In this document: piece after piece, positions 44,814-51,544 of the stretch
Position numbering within the stretch: position 1 is the stretch's first letter
Layout: every line of letters begins with the position of its first letter
Assembly: GCF_900143695.1 (NCBI RefSeq)
Contig: NZ_FRFE01000035.1
Coordinates: forward strand, 1 to 51,544
DNA length: 51,544 nucleotides
Direction of reading: 5' to 3'
Source of the DNA: Desulfopila aestuarii DSM 18488
GTDB taxonomy: Bacteria > Desulfobacterota > Desulfobulbia > Desulfobulbales > Desulfocapsaceae
Made by a program: the position numbers and the translations under genes
The notes under the pieces: model-generated
Told to the model about the DNA's origin: nothing
Databases searched by the model: none
Seen by the model: the letters and a program-made list of their open reading frames with translations, nothing else

Positions 44814-45065
44814 ATGTGAGGAAGAGTTGGTTATTGCGACCCGAAGAAAGTGTTGCCTGTTCTCCTTGAAGACTTGAAAAGTCTTGAATACAGGGGATAT
44901 GACACCGCTGGTATTGTCTATCTGGAGAACGGCAAACTGGTAAAATACAGGTCGCAGGGGAAGCTCACAAATCTTGAGAATCTCATCGGTGATGAGATAC
45001 CTGCATCTTCTCATATTGGTCTCTGTCTTTCGAGGAGTCTTGCATTGGAGATACTCGACCATTGA
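44814..45065 (+). pseudogene. glmS: Decayed 5' fragment of glmS (glucosamine-6-phosphate synthase)
   Basis: Read from ATG 44814 the codons are Met, stop (TGA), Gly, Arg, Val-Gly-Tyr-Cys, then 'KKVLPVLLEDLKSLEYRGYD' and 'TAGIVYLENGKLVKYRSQGK'. This is the N-terminal glutaminase domain of GlmS, which normally begins Met-Cys-Gly-Ile-Val-Gly. The nucleophile Cys2 has become TGA, and Ile4 has become Arg. Resemblance ends after 'SSHIG', where His-Thr-Arg-Trp should follow; a shifted frame shows 'IGDTR' slightly later. Only about 70 of some 610 codons remain. It cannot make an active enzyme. Confidence 0.88.
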
Positions 45066-45130
45066 AAACCGATAGTGTTTTTTGCTGTCAGCTGCAGGTA
45101 CGATACGCTCAGCAGGCCAAACCCTGCAGA

Positions 45131-45159
45131 AAGGCCGGGTCTGGCAAACCAGCGGCCTT
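45131..45159 (-). terminator. Stem-loop at the end of the serine dehydratase gene
   Basis: AAGGCC ... GGCCTT (45131-45136 and 45154-45159) enclosing CTGG-CAAA-CCAG. Read on the minus strand the stem ends in GGCCTTTCT, a short T-run, directly at the stop codon of the gene. Probable terminator. Confidence 0.55.
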
Positions 45160-46726
45160 ATTCCGGCTCAGAAAGGCAGGCATTGCTCGCCAATGCCTGC
45201 TCAATCCTTTTCGAGGTAGGGGTCAGTGACAACCCGCCGCGCGCCGTGCAGCGCAACTCATGCGGTAAGGCGCGGCCGACGTTGTCCATTGCCGCCACCG
45301 TCTCGTCAAAGGGGATCACCTGGTCGAATCCGGCCAGGGCCAGGTTGGCACAAGAGACACCGTTGCTTGCTGCGAGGATGTTCTTGCCTAAGCAGGGAAC
45401 CTCCACCCGGCCAGCAACCGGATCGCAGACCATGCCGAAAACATTCTGCAGGGCCATGGACGCGGCGCCCATGGCGGTCAACGCAGTACCGCCCAGCATC
45501 GTGACCATTGCCGCCGCCGTCATGCCGGAGCTTACTCCGCATTCCGCTTGGCAGCCGCAGATCTCGGCGGAGAACGTCGAGCGTGTGGCGATCAGGGCGC
45601 CGATAAGTCCAGCAGCCAGCAGTCCCCTCGCCTTTTCTTCCTGGGAAAGTTGCAGCTCGTCAGCCACGCCAAGTACCGTTCCGGGCAGGCCACCGCACGA
45701 TCCGGCAGTTGGCGCGGCGATGATGACACCCATGGCACTTTTCGCCTCCATGAGCGCAGTGACATACGGAATGACCCGATCAAGCACTCCGAGGCCCAGC
45801 AGCTTTTTTTCCTCATGCGCCCTCTGATATTTGCCCGACTGATACCCCAGAATTCTGTCGCCGTATTCCGTGCCCGCCAGGCCGGTCTTCACAGAATTCT
45901 CAAGGATCTCGACAATCTCCAGCATTCTGGCGAGAACCTCGCTTTCCGCAATATTGCCCCGTGCCGCCTCATAGCGGAGGGCCAGATCCGCAAGGCTTTT
46001 GTCACCGCCGGCAACGCGCATCATCTCCTCGGCGCTGGAGAATGGGACTGACATCTCCGGCGCAGTGAGAATGGGCAGAACCGGGAGGAGGATTCTGATG
46101 TGGTCGACACCATATTCAGCTTCAATTTGGTGAAGGAGGTCGGTTTGAAACGGGAGAGGTCTGGTTGCAAAAATCAGCGATTGCCCAGTGGTGTTTCCGC
46201 ATGTCACCTTACAGCCGATTCCTTCCAGCATCTCCCGGATACCTTCCCGGCCAGCACCTGTCCATACCGCCAGACCATAGTTGTCACCAAAAAACGAGAT
46301 CGGCAGGTCATCGATTCTTGTGACCTCGATCATGCCGCCCCCCGTGGAAATGGCCACCAAGCTGTGTTGTTCCCTACCATTTTTCAATGCCAGGTTGTAG
46401 GTGTTCGGGTGCTGGTCACCCAAGTTGTCCATAATATAGGCAACCTTCAGGCCAGCGTTCTGAAGCTCCCTTTTGTAGTCGATCAGCCGTTCGTCTGCGG
46501 CATCGAAACCAAGGAGTCCCCCGCACAGTCCCATGTCAGAGCCCTGAGAAATATAAGTGGTTGGGAGCGAGCCGCTCAGGTCGAAGGAGGTCACGACCTC
46601 GGTGAGTCCTCCGCCCATCACGTCCCGGGCGATCCTGCCGATGCGAACCGCTGCAGCACTATGCGAGCTTGATGGGCCGCGCATGACCGGCCCAATGACG
46701 TCATTGAATATGCTGGGTATGTTCAT
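45158..46726 (-). CDS. sdaA: L-serine dehydratase, iron-sulfur type, single chain, 522 aa
   Basis: Deaminates L-serine to pyruvate and ammonia using a [4Fe-4S] cluster. The N-terminal beta-type domain has 'VIGPVMRGPSSSHSAAAVRIG'-like sequence (split, about residues 10-30). The C-terminal alpha-type domain has 'SAMGVIIAAPTAGSCGG', cluster cysteines in 'EICGCQAECGVSSGM', and 'CDPVAGRVEVPCLGKN'. The start at ATG 46726 (GGAG 9 bases upstream) begins exactly at the family N terminus; ATG 46777 is open in frame but its GGAG is only 3 bases away. It is longer than the E. coli enzyme because of the central part. Divergent from a FadR-type regulator gene. Confidence 0.92.
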   Translation of the reverse strand: MNIPSIFNDVIGPVMRGPSSSHSAAAVRIGRIARDVMGGGLTEVVTSFDLSGSLPTTYISQGSDMGLCGGLLGFDAADERLIDYKRELQNAGLKVAYIMDNLGDQHPNTYNLALKNGREQHSLVAISTGGGMIEVTRIDDLPISFFGDNYGLAVWTGAGREGIREMLEGIGCKVTCGNTTGQSLIFATRPLPFQTDLLHQIEAEYGVDHIRILLPVLPILTAPEMSVPFSSAEEMMRVAGGDKSLADLALRYEAARGNIAESEVLARMLEIVEILENSVKTGLAGTEYGDRILGYQSGKYQRAHEEKKLLGLGVLDRVIPYVTALMEAKSAMGVIIAAPTAGSCGGLPGTVLGVADELQLSQEEKARGLLAAGLIGALIATRSTFSAEICGCQAECGVSSGMTAAAMVTMLGGTALTAMGAASMALQNVFGMVCDPVAGRVEVPCLGKNILAASNGVSCANLALAGFDQVIPFDETVAAMDNVGRALPHELRCTARGGLSLTPTSKRIEQALASNACLSEPE

Positions 46727-47175
46727 CCCGTTGTTCTCCAGGAAACTGTGAAAATTACGACGCACAGGTGCTGCCATTTTCTCCTGTGCCGGAGTAGCTG
46801 GGTCGGTCTTTTGCCGAGTGCTCAGCTACTGTTACCATGGGGGGGGGGCAATGGCAATGGATGATTTGTCTGATGTATTTCGCCAATATTAGCATGGATA
46901 AATCACTGGCCAAATTGATAATCACGCCCTTTGTTATATGTTCGTATTTCCTTTTATAATTGACATGCAACAATGGGGGAGCAGCGCCCAGGTCAGAAAA
47001 CCACAGCTTCACAAAGGTATAAACATCTGATGTATGTGTTTGACAACGAAACATCGACCCTGTAGGCTCTGGACGGGCGTATCATCTGGCAGGAAAATAT
47101 GTCAGACGGGGGATGAGGCACCACCACACAGGTAACATTAACGAGGCAAAATGCTCTCTTTGGGTGCAAAAATCT
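46727..47175. other. Divergent control region between sdaA and the GntR regulator gene
   Basis: About 450 bases. It contains a stem-loop AGTAGCTG / CAGCTACT (46793-46800 and 46823-46830) in the sdaA leader, a run of ten G (46839-46848), and an imperfect dyad TCTGGCA-N8-TGTCAGA (around 47085-47107) close to the regulator start. No promoter stands out clearly. Confidence 0.45.
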
Positions 47176-47877
47176 ATGAAGATACTTCAGATTGAGGCAA
47201 CGTCAGCATCGGACGGTGTGGTGAAGCAGATTCTGGCTAACATCGAGTGTGGCGAACTGCGGCCGGGTGACAGACTACCGACCCAGGAACAGCTAGGAGA
47301 GATGCTCGGGGTAGGGCGCTCCTCGATCAGGGAAGCGACCAATGCCCTGGCCATCATGGGCTATCTAGAGATCATCCAGGGGCGAGGTACCTTTATCAAG
47401 AGCATGACTCCGGCAAAGGATGAATCGGAAGTTGCTGCACATCTGTTTGGCGTTGCCCCCAGCCTGCTTAACCTGCTTGAGATGAGAGAACTGCTGGAAT
47501 GTTATGCCATTGAAAAGGCAGCGGATAGAGCAAGTGAAGAACGGTTGGAAGAACTGAAACAGGCGATGGATGACCTCGAGGCCTGCCGGGAGAAGGTCAG
47601 TGATTTTCTGTCCGCGGACCTGGCGCTCCACCTGGCTATTGCCATGGCTGCCGAGATGCCGGAGCTTGCTGAGATCATCAGGCATATTCACGTTGCGGTA
47701 AACAACAGACTCCCAGTGGCGTTTACCACCTCCACGGAGCAGAATATTCATAAGGCCATTGATACCGCACAGAAAATCTGCCTTTATATCGTTATGGGTG
47801 AAGCCGGTCAGGCAAAGCGCTGCCTGCGCAATCATCTGGCAATCAGTAGAGCAGTAATCGAGAATTTTAAAGAGTAA
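47176..47877 (+). CDS. GntR-family regulator, FadR subfamily, 233 aa
   Basis: Winged helix at about residues 10-72 ('VVKQILANIECGELRPGDRLPTQEQLGEMLGVGRSSIREATNAL' region) and an all-helical FCD ligand domain (about 90-225, with 'EMRELLECYAIEKAA' and the His-rich 'DLALHLAIAMAAEMPELAEIIRHIH'). ATG 47176 gives the normal family N terminus, but no ribosome site is visible there; ATG 47113 and GTG 47164 are in-frame alternatives. It is divergent from sdaA and 126 bases before the cyclodeaminase-like gene, so it probably controls amino-acid catabolism from both sides. Confidence 0.88.
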   Translation: MKILQIEATSASDGVVKQILANIECGELRPGDRLPTQEQLGEMLGVGRSSIREATNALAIMGYLEIIQGRGTFIKSMTPAKDESEVAAHLFGVAPSLLNLLEMRELLECYAIEKAADRASEERLEELKQAMDDLEACREKVSDFLSADLALHLAIAMAAEMPELAEIIRHIHVAVNNRLPVAFTTSTEQNIHKAIDTAQKICLYIVMGEAGQAKRCLRNHLAISRAVIENFKE

Positions 47878-48003
47878 CTGTCTTCCAGGGCAATTACCCG
47901 GAAGGGACCAAACAGCAACGTTGCAGTCCTTGCGTGCGCCAACAGGAGTGTCGGACCGGAACGAATGTACCTGAGTATCGAAGAACATAGAAAGGAGCCA
48001 AGC

Positions 48004-48993
48004 ATGAGTGAGTATACGGTGAAAATTATCAGCGCCAGGGATATTGCCTGCTGTGTGGAGATGCCAGAGGCCATTGCCGCGATGAAGCAGGCGTTTTTGG
48101 CGGTAAGCACAGGCGAGGCGGTCATGCCGCTTCGGACCAGTATGCTGATCGAGGAACATGGTGGCTCAGCGCTGTTCATGCCGGCCTATCTTTCCAGGCT
48201 TTCCCGGGTTAGCCTCAAGACCGTGATGACTTACAAGAACAATCCGGCTCGAGGCCTGCCTGCCATTCACGGACTGGTCCAGCTTTATGACGGCGAGACG
48301 GGAAAGCCGCTTTCGATACTGGATGGCGAGCATCTTACCGCCCTGCGCACGGGCGCGGCCAGCGGGGTGGCGACGGATCAGATGGCAGCCCCTGATGCGC
48401 AACAGGCTGCCATTATCGGAGCTGGAGTCCAGGGGCGATGCCAGCTCGAATCGATCTGTGCAGTCAGGGATATCAAGCGGGCATATGTGCTCGATCGCTC
48501 CAGCCAGGCCATGGAGGATTTTGCTAAGGAAATGGGAAAGCGACTATCTCTTGACGTTCAACCGGCAGGGATCGACGTCCTGCCGGAGGTCGATATTATC
48601 TGCACAGCCACGCCATCCCGACAACCGCTCTTTCGCCATGAGATGCTCAAACCCGGGGTGCATATCAACGCCATCGGCGCATATCGACCCGACATGTGCG
48701 AAATACCGCCTGAGACTGTGCAAGGAGCGAGAGTATTTGTGGATCAGTATGAGGCCTGTCGCAATGAAGCAGGAGATCTCATCCAGCCGCTCGCGGCCGG
48801 GCTGATCAGTGAAGATCACATACGCCAGGAGCTTGGCACATTGTTAATGGGAGATGGAAAAAACAACAATCATCTGCATCGGGAAATAACGCTATTCAAA
48901 TCGGTGGGGCTGGCTGTCCAGGATCTGGTTATAGCTTCGCTCATATACGAAAAGGCAACCACAATGCAAATCGGCACTGATGTCACGCTCTGA
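48004..48993 (+). CDS. Ornithine cyclodeaminase / mu-crystallin family protein, 329 aa
   Basis: NAD(P)-dependent enzyme family including ornithine and lysine cyclodeaminase, alanine dehydrogenase and Delta1-pyrroline/piperideine-2-carboxylate reductase. The nucleotide-binding 'AAIIGAGVQGRCQLESI' is at about residues 138-154; 'LKTVMTYKNNPARGLPAIHGLVQLYD' and 'HLTALRTGAASGVATD' form the substrate pocket with conserved Lys and Arg. ATG 48004 has AAAGGAG. Neighbours (serine dehydratase, FadR-type regulator) point to amino-acid catabolism. The exact substrate is not readable. Confidence 0.88.
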   Translation: MSEYTVKIISARDIACCVEMPEAIAAMKQAFLAVSTGEAVMPLRTSMLIEEHGGSALFMPAYLSRLSRVSLKTVMTYKNNPARGLPAIHGLVQLYDGETGKPLSILDGEHLTALRTGAASGVATDQMAAPDAQQAAIIGAGVQGRCQLESICAVRDIKRAYVLDRSSQAMEDFAKEMGKRLSLDVQPAGIDVLPEVDIICTATPSRQPLFRHEMLKPGVHINAIGAYRPDMCEIPPETVQGARVFVDQYEACRNEAGDLIQPLAAGLISEDHIRQELGTLLMGDGKNNNHLHREITLFKSVGLAVQDLVIASLIYEKATTMQIGTDVTL

Positions 48994-49589
48994 TCAGGAT
49001 TGCAAATGGGAAAAATTGAGGTCGGACCCTGCTGCGCATTAATGTAAGCTGATTCAACGAAAAGGGCCTTGCTAACATCGAAGGCAGCCGGTCCGCATGA
49101 TGAATCCTCCATCTTTATTATCTTAGATGAATTCAAGATTGCACCATTAGCACGTAACTGCATCTCTTCAACACGACACAATCTCTTAAAAATTGTACCC
49201 AATACGAGAGAGCATGTTGAACGTATCAATACTTAAACGTATCTATAAAAGGTAAATGATACTGAAGTAACCTGGTGGATCAAAACACTTCATGGCTAGG
49301 CATGCCTCAATGGGTGGGGGCGGTTCCTCGCCCATTGAGAGCATCAGTAGATCTATGAAGGATGCCCCGAACCAAAGGAGATCCTCTCTCCTTCAGCATC
49401 TAGCTTTGTCTATAATCGGCCAAATTCTTGACAAAAAAACGTATATTGAAGAGAATCTGCATAAGGTATAACCCGCCGTCACTTCATCACACTGGTTTTA
49501 ACAAAACTAAAGGAAATCGTTATGGGCAGTAGTGAACGATGATAGATCCATGACTAAAGCAGATTGTTTCATAAGAGAGACCTTACATT
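48994..49589. other. 596-base spacer before the NtrC-type regulator gene
   Basis: No supported gene. A minus-strand frame (49229-48870) runs into the cyclodeaminase gene and resembles nothing. CTCAATGGG / CCCATTGAG (49306-49314 and 49331-49339) form a stem with a GC-rich 16-base loop. A promoter candidate lies at 49428-49456. A six-codon frame MGSSER (starting 49521) follows a fair ribosome site but is too short to judge. Confidence 0.45.
49428..49456 (+). promoter_or_regulatory. Promoter candidate for the NtrC-type regulator gene
   Basis: TTGACA (49428-49433), 17-base spacer, GAGAAT (49451-49456). The perfect -35 and ideal spacing support it; the -10 matches four of six. It would give a leader of about 125 bases. 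Confidence 0.45.
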
Positions 49590-51032
49590 ATGGCAAATGT
49601 GGTAATCATCGATGACGATTCAACGTTTCAGAGTCTTCTTTTAGAACACTGCGGTCTTTTAGGGCATGAAGCCAGTTTAGCCGGGAGCCTTGAAGAAGGA
49701 AAAAAGTTGCTAAGCAATCATCAAGCTGACCTGGTTTTCCTTGATGTCCGTCTTCCAGACGGCAACGGACTCGAGTTGCTCCCCTATATTCACGAACTTC
49801 CTTCTTCCCCTGAGGTCATCATCATTACCGGAATGGGCGACGCCAACGGTGCAGAAATGGCGATTAAAAACGGGGCATGGGATTATCTGCAAAAGCCGCT
49901 TTCGAGGCAGGAGATTATCCTTCATGTAAAAAGAGCGCTTGAATATCATGAAAAAAAGATACAGCGCTCATCTCATGTCAATCTCAAACGTGATGAGATT
50001 GTAGGCAAGAGTAAAGCACTTCGCTTCTGTCTTGATCAGGTTGCTCAATGTGCAGAAACCGATAGTGGAGTGCTGATTACCGGTGAGACAGGGACCGGTA
50101 AAGAGTTGTTTGCCAGGGCAATCCACCTCAACAGTTCACGGTCCAAGCGGCCTTTCATTGTAGTTGATTGTGCGAGTTTGCCTGAGAATCTCGTGGAAAG
50201 TATACTTTTTGGTCATGTCAAGGGAGCCTTTACTGGTGCCAACAGCGATCGGAGGGGGTTGGTTGAGCAGGCAGATGGCGGCACTCTTTTCATTGATGAA
50301 GTTGGTGAATTACCGATTGAGATCCAGAAAAGTTTTCTCCGGCTTCTACAGGAACGGGTCTATCGACCGTTAGGAAAAGACAGAGAGCATACAAGTGATT
50401 TTAGACTTGTTGCTGCTACTAACCGGGATCTTGAGGCAATGGTCCGACAGGGCACATTTCGTAGTGATCTGTTTTTCCGGCTGAATACTTTCAACATCCA
50501 TTTACCTCCTCTTCGGGAGAGGGGGACGGATCTTGAGAAACTTACCATGAACTTCGTTTTTTCGATCTGCCGTCGTAATCGGTTGCCCATTAAAGGCGTT
50601 GCTCCGGAAACACTTGAGGCCCTGGAGGCATATTCCTGGCCGGGAAACATCAGGGAGTTGGAAAATACTTTGGACAAAGCAATAATTTCCGATCCTATGG
50701 CCCCGGTATTATATCCCATACATCTTCCACCGGAGATTCGTTTGTGCGGTATCCGCTCAAAAGTTTCCCTAAAGCATGAGCAGTTTCCGGAAGAACCATC
50801 TCACCATTTACCTGCCCCGACTACATATTCCCTGACGCTGCCGTTTTTTAAAGAATATCGTCGCCTGCAACTGAGCAGAATAGAAAAGCAATATCTGCAG
50901 AGGTTGCTAGCAGAAACCGAGGGCGATGGCGAATTAGCATGCAGATTGTCAGGACTAAGCCGATCTCGGTTGTATGGTTTATTGAAAATCCATTCTCTCT
51001 TTATGAAAGAGTTTTCCAGTCCTAAAAAATAG
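49590..51032 (+). CDS. NtrC-family sigma54-dependent response regulator, 480 aa
   Basis: Receiver domain with Asp52 as phospho-acceptor ('LVFLDVRLPDGNG') and an acidic pocket 'IIDDD'. AAA+ domain: Walker A 'GETGTGKE' (residues 165-172), sigma54-contact loop 'GAFTGA', Walker B 'GGTLFIDEVGELP', 'ATNRDLEAM' and an arginine finger region 'FRSDLFFRLNTF'. C-terminal Fis-type helix-turn-helix 'LACRLSGLSRSRLYGLLK'. It binds enhancers and activates sigma54 promoters after phosphorylation. No cognate kinase gene is adjacent. A strong sigma54 promoter match lies 120 bases downstream and may be its target. Confidence 0.95.
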   Translation: MANVVIIDDDSTFQSLLLEHCGLLGHEASLAGSLEEGKKLLSNHQADLVFLDVRLPDGNGLELLPYIHELPSSPEVIIITGMGDANGAEMAIKNGAWDYLQKPLSRQEIILHVKRALEYHEKKIQRSSHVNLKRDEIVGKSKALRFCLDQVAQCAETDSGVLITGETGTGKELFARAIHLNSSRSKRPFIVVDCASLPENLVESILFGHVKGAFTGANSDRRGLVEQADGGTLFIDEVGELPIEIQKSFLRLLQERVYRPLGKDREHTSDFRLVAATNRDLEAMVRQGTFRSDLFFRLNTFNIHLPPLRERGTDLEKLTMNFVFSICRRNRLPIKGVAPETLEALEAYSWPGNIRELENTLDKAIISDPMAPVLYPIHLPPEIRLCGIRSKVSLKHEQFPEEPSHHLPAPTTYSLTLPFFKEYRRLQLSRIEKQYLQRLLAETEGDGELACRLSGLSRSRLYGLLKIHSLFMKEFSSPKK

Positions 51033-51151
51033 GACAACTTCCATACCGTATCCTACCCTTTAGTACTTTCGCTATTTTTTTTCCAATGTTGTTCGTCGTG
51101 TGATTTGTGTAATGCTCTGAATATATTTGACATATTCTAATTGTTACACTC

Positions 51152-51167
51152 TGGCACACATCTGGCA
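51152..51167 (+). promoter_or_regulatory. Sigma54 (-24/-12) promoter
   Basis: TGGCACACATCTGGCA: a perfect -24 element TGGCAC and GC of the -12 element at exact spacing, with one T-to-G change in TTGCA. It is immediately downstream of an NtrC-family activator gene and reads away from it. A ribosome site and start codon follow at 51195-51213. Confidence 0.7.
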
Positions 51168-51210
51168 ATGTCCTGATTTCAGTAGTCTCCAAAAGGGGAA
51201 ATAAAGAGTT

Positions 51211-51228
51211 ATGCTCAAAAGTGGTGTT
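51211..51228 (+). pseudogene. Interrupted first codons of a sigma54-dependent gene
   Basis: ATG 51211 follows AAAAGGGG and stands 44 bases after the -12 element, as expected for the first gene of that promoter. The frame reads only MLKSGV before a stop, and IS256-type DNA begins about here. The gene body is not in the window; it may continue on the far side of the element. Confidence 0.35.
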
Positions 51229-51249
51229 TGAGGGAGAATTTAAAAAGAA

Positions 51250-51311
51250 ATGACGTATCCTGTTGGAATCAGTTCGCCAAAACAGAATTCCAACAAAAAA
51301 GGATACGTCAT
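51250..51311 (+). promoter_or_regulatory. Stem-loop covering the transposase ribosome site and start codon
   Basis: Outer arms ATGACGTATCC / GGATACGTCAT (51250-51260 and 51301-51311) and inner arms TGTTGGAAT / ATTCCAACA (51261-51269 and 51287-51295) form one long stem with a five-A bulge on the 3' side. The 3' arm contains the GGA of the ribosome site and the first two bases of the ATG at 51310. Confidence 0.75.
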
Positions 51312-51544
51312 GATCAACAGTAAAGTTATCACACTGAAAAAGCCAGGAGAGTTTGTCGAAGACCCGCTGACCGAACTGTTACGTACCGGCGCCCGACAAC
51401 TCATTGCTGATGCGGTTGAGGCTGAATTGCAGGACCTGCTCCAGTATTACGCAGAGCTGAGAAATGAGAAAGGGCACATGCAGGTTGTGCGCAATGGCTA
51501 TTTGCCTGAAAGAGAAATTCTCACAGGTCTTGGGCCGGTCAAGG
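51310..51544 (+). CDS. IS256-family (mutator-type) transposase, N-terminal 78 codons
   Basis: Open from ATG 51310 to the window end without a stop. The N-terminal region reads 'EDPLTELLRTGARQLIADAV' and 'EAELQDLLQYYAELRNEKGH', followed by 'VVRNGYLPEREILTGLGPV', the conserved N-terminal signature of this DDE transposase family. The catalytic DDE residues lie beyond the window. AAGGA is 6 bases before the ATG but is locked in the stem described separately. Confidence 0.9.
   Translation, partial: MINSKVITLKKPGEFVEDPLTELLRTGARQLIADAVEAELQDLLQYYAELRNEKGHMQVVRNGYLPEREILTGLGPVK

Larger units (their letters stand above)
51222..51544 (+). mobile_element. Left part of an IS256-family insertion sequence (right end outside window)
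   Basis: Defined by the transposase gene that starts at 51310. The left tip is placed only approximately (about 51220-51230), because the matching right terminal repeat and target duplication are outside the window. Confidence 0.6.

Noticed and set aside
44817-44819. TGA in the glmS fragment considered as a selenocysteine codon
   Set aside because: The gene is truncated after about 70 codons and a second key residue is changed, so decay explains it better.
48870-49229. 119-codon minus-strand frame after the cyclodeaminase gene
   Set aside because: Partly antisense to a real gene; the remainder has no recognisable domain or ribosome site.

Overview
The window reads as one contiguous piece of a Gram-negative, metabolically flexible bacterial chromosome. 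TRAP transporters, a hybrid histidine kinase, an NtrC-type sigma54 regulator, an iron-sulfur serine dehydratase, an NhaC antiporter and a complete PTS would fit an anaerobic Desulfobacterota-type organism (for example a Desulfobulbaceae-like sulfate reducer). That placement is inferred from gene style only; no sulfate-reduction, rRNA or marker gene is present. Both ends lie in insertion sequences: the 3' end of an IS200/IS605 element on the left and the 5' end of an IS256-family element on the right.

Layout. (1) 1-731: IS200 tail and a small ABM-fold protein. (2) 1219-5026: a periplasmic protein with two solute-binding domains, then a membrane hybrid histidine kinase. (3) 5498-14222: an eight-gene nucleoside operon: pyrimidine nucleoside phosphorylase, deoC, deoB, a BMP-type ABC importer (binding protein, ATPase, two permeases) and purine nucleoside phosphorylase. 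(4) 14416-24163: an IclR regulator divergent from a TRAP transporter and an aryl/acyl-adenylating ligase, followed by a LysR regulator divergent from a stand-alone PurE, a beta-carbonic anhydrase and a gamma-carbonic anhydrase. (5) 24501-29684: a DMT exporter, an NhaC antiporter and a class III aminotransferase, with a divergent BetI-like TetR regulator. (6) 30180-31849: RsgA GTPase and a GNAT acetyltransferase. (7) 32167-44513: a LacI regulator divergent from a hexitol PTS and glycolysis cluster: mannitol-type EIICB, an EIIA-HPr-EI fusion, an unusual double-Rossmann dehydrogenase, a PfkB kinase, class II aldolase, GAPDH and enolase. (8) 44814-48993: a glmS fossil, L-serine dehydratase, a FadR-type regulator and an ornithine-cyclodeaminase-like enzyme. 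(9) 49590-51544: an NtrC-type regulator, a strong sigma54 promoter match, and an IS256 element that appears to have interrupted the gene behind that promoter.

How the genes work together. The nucleoside operon couples import, phosphorolysis, pentomutase and aldolase, feeding deoxyribose carbon to glyceraldehyde-3-phosphate and acetaldehyde. The PTS cluster takes a hexitol to PEP: uptake with phosphorylation, oxidation, second phosphorylation, aldol cleavage, GAPDH and enolase. The PEP can recharge the EI domain encoded in the same cluster; PGK, TPI and phosphoglycerate mutase are not here. The TRAP/ligase/PurE/two-carbonic-anhydrase block is the least explained part and the best candidate for an undescribed pathway, perhaps handling a carboxylic acid together with CO2/bicarbonate.

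Control elements visible by eye include three LacI-type operators, palindromes beside the TRAP promoter, a TetR-type operator, several strong hairpin terminators, a truncated EIIC reading frame in the PTS leader, and a stem-loop over the IS256 transposase start codon.
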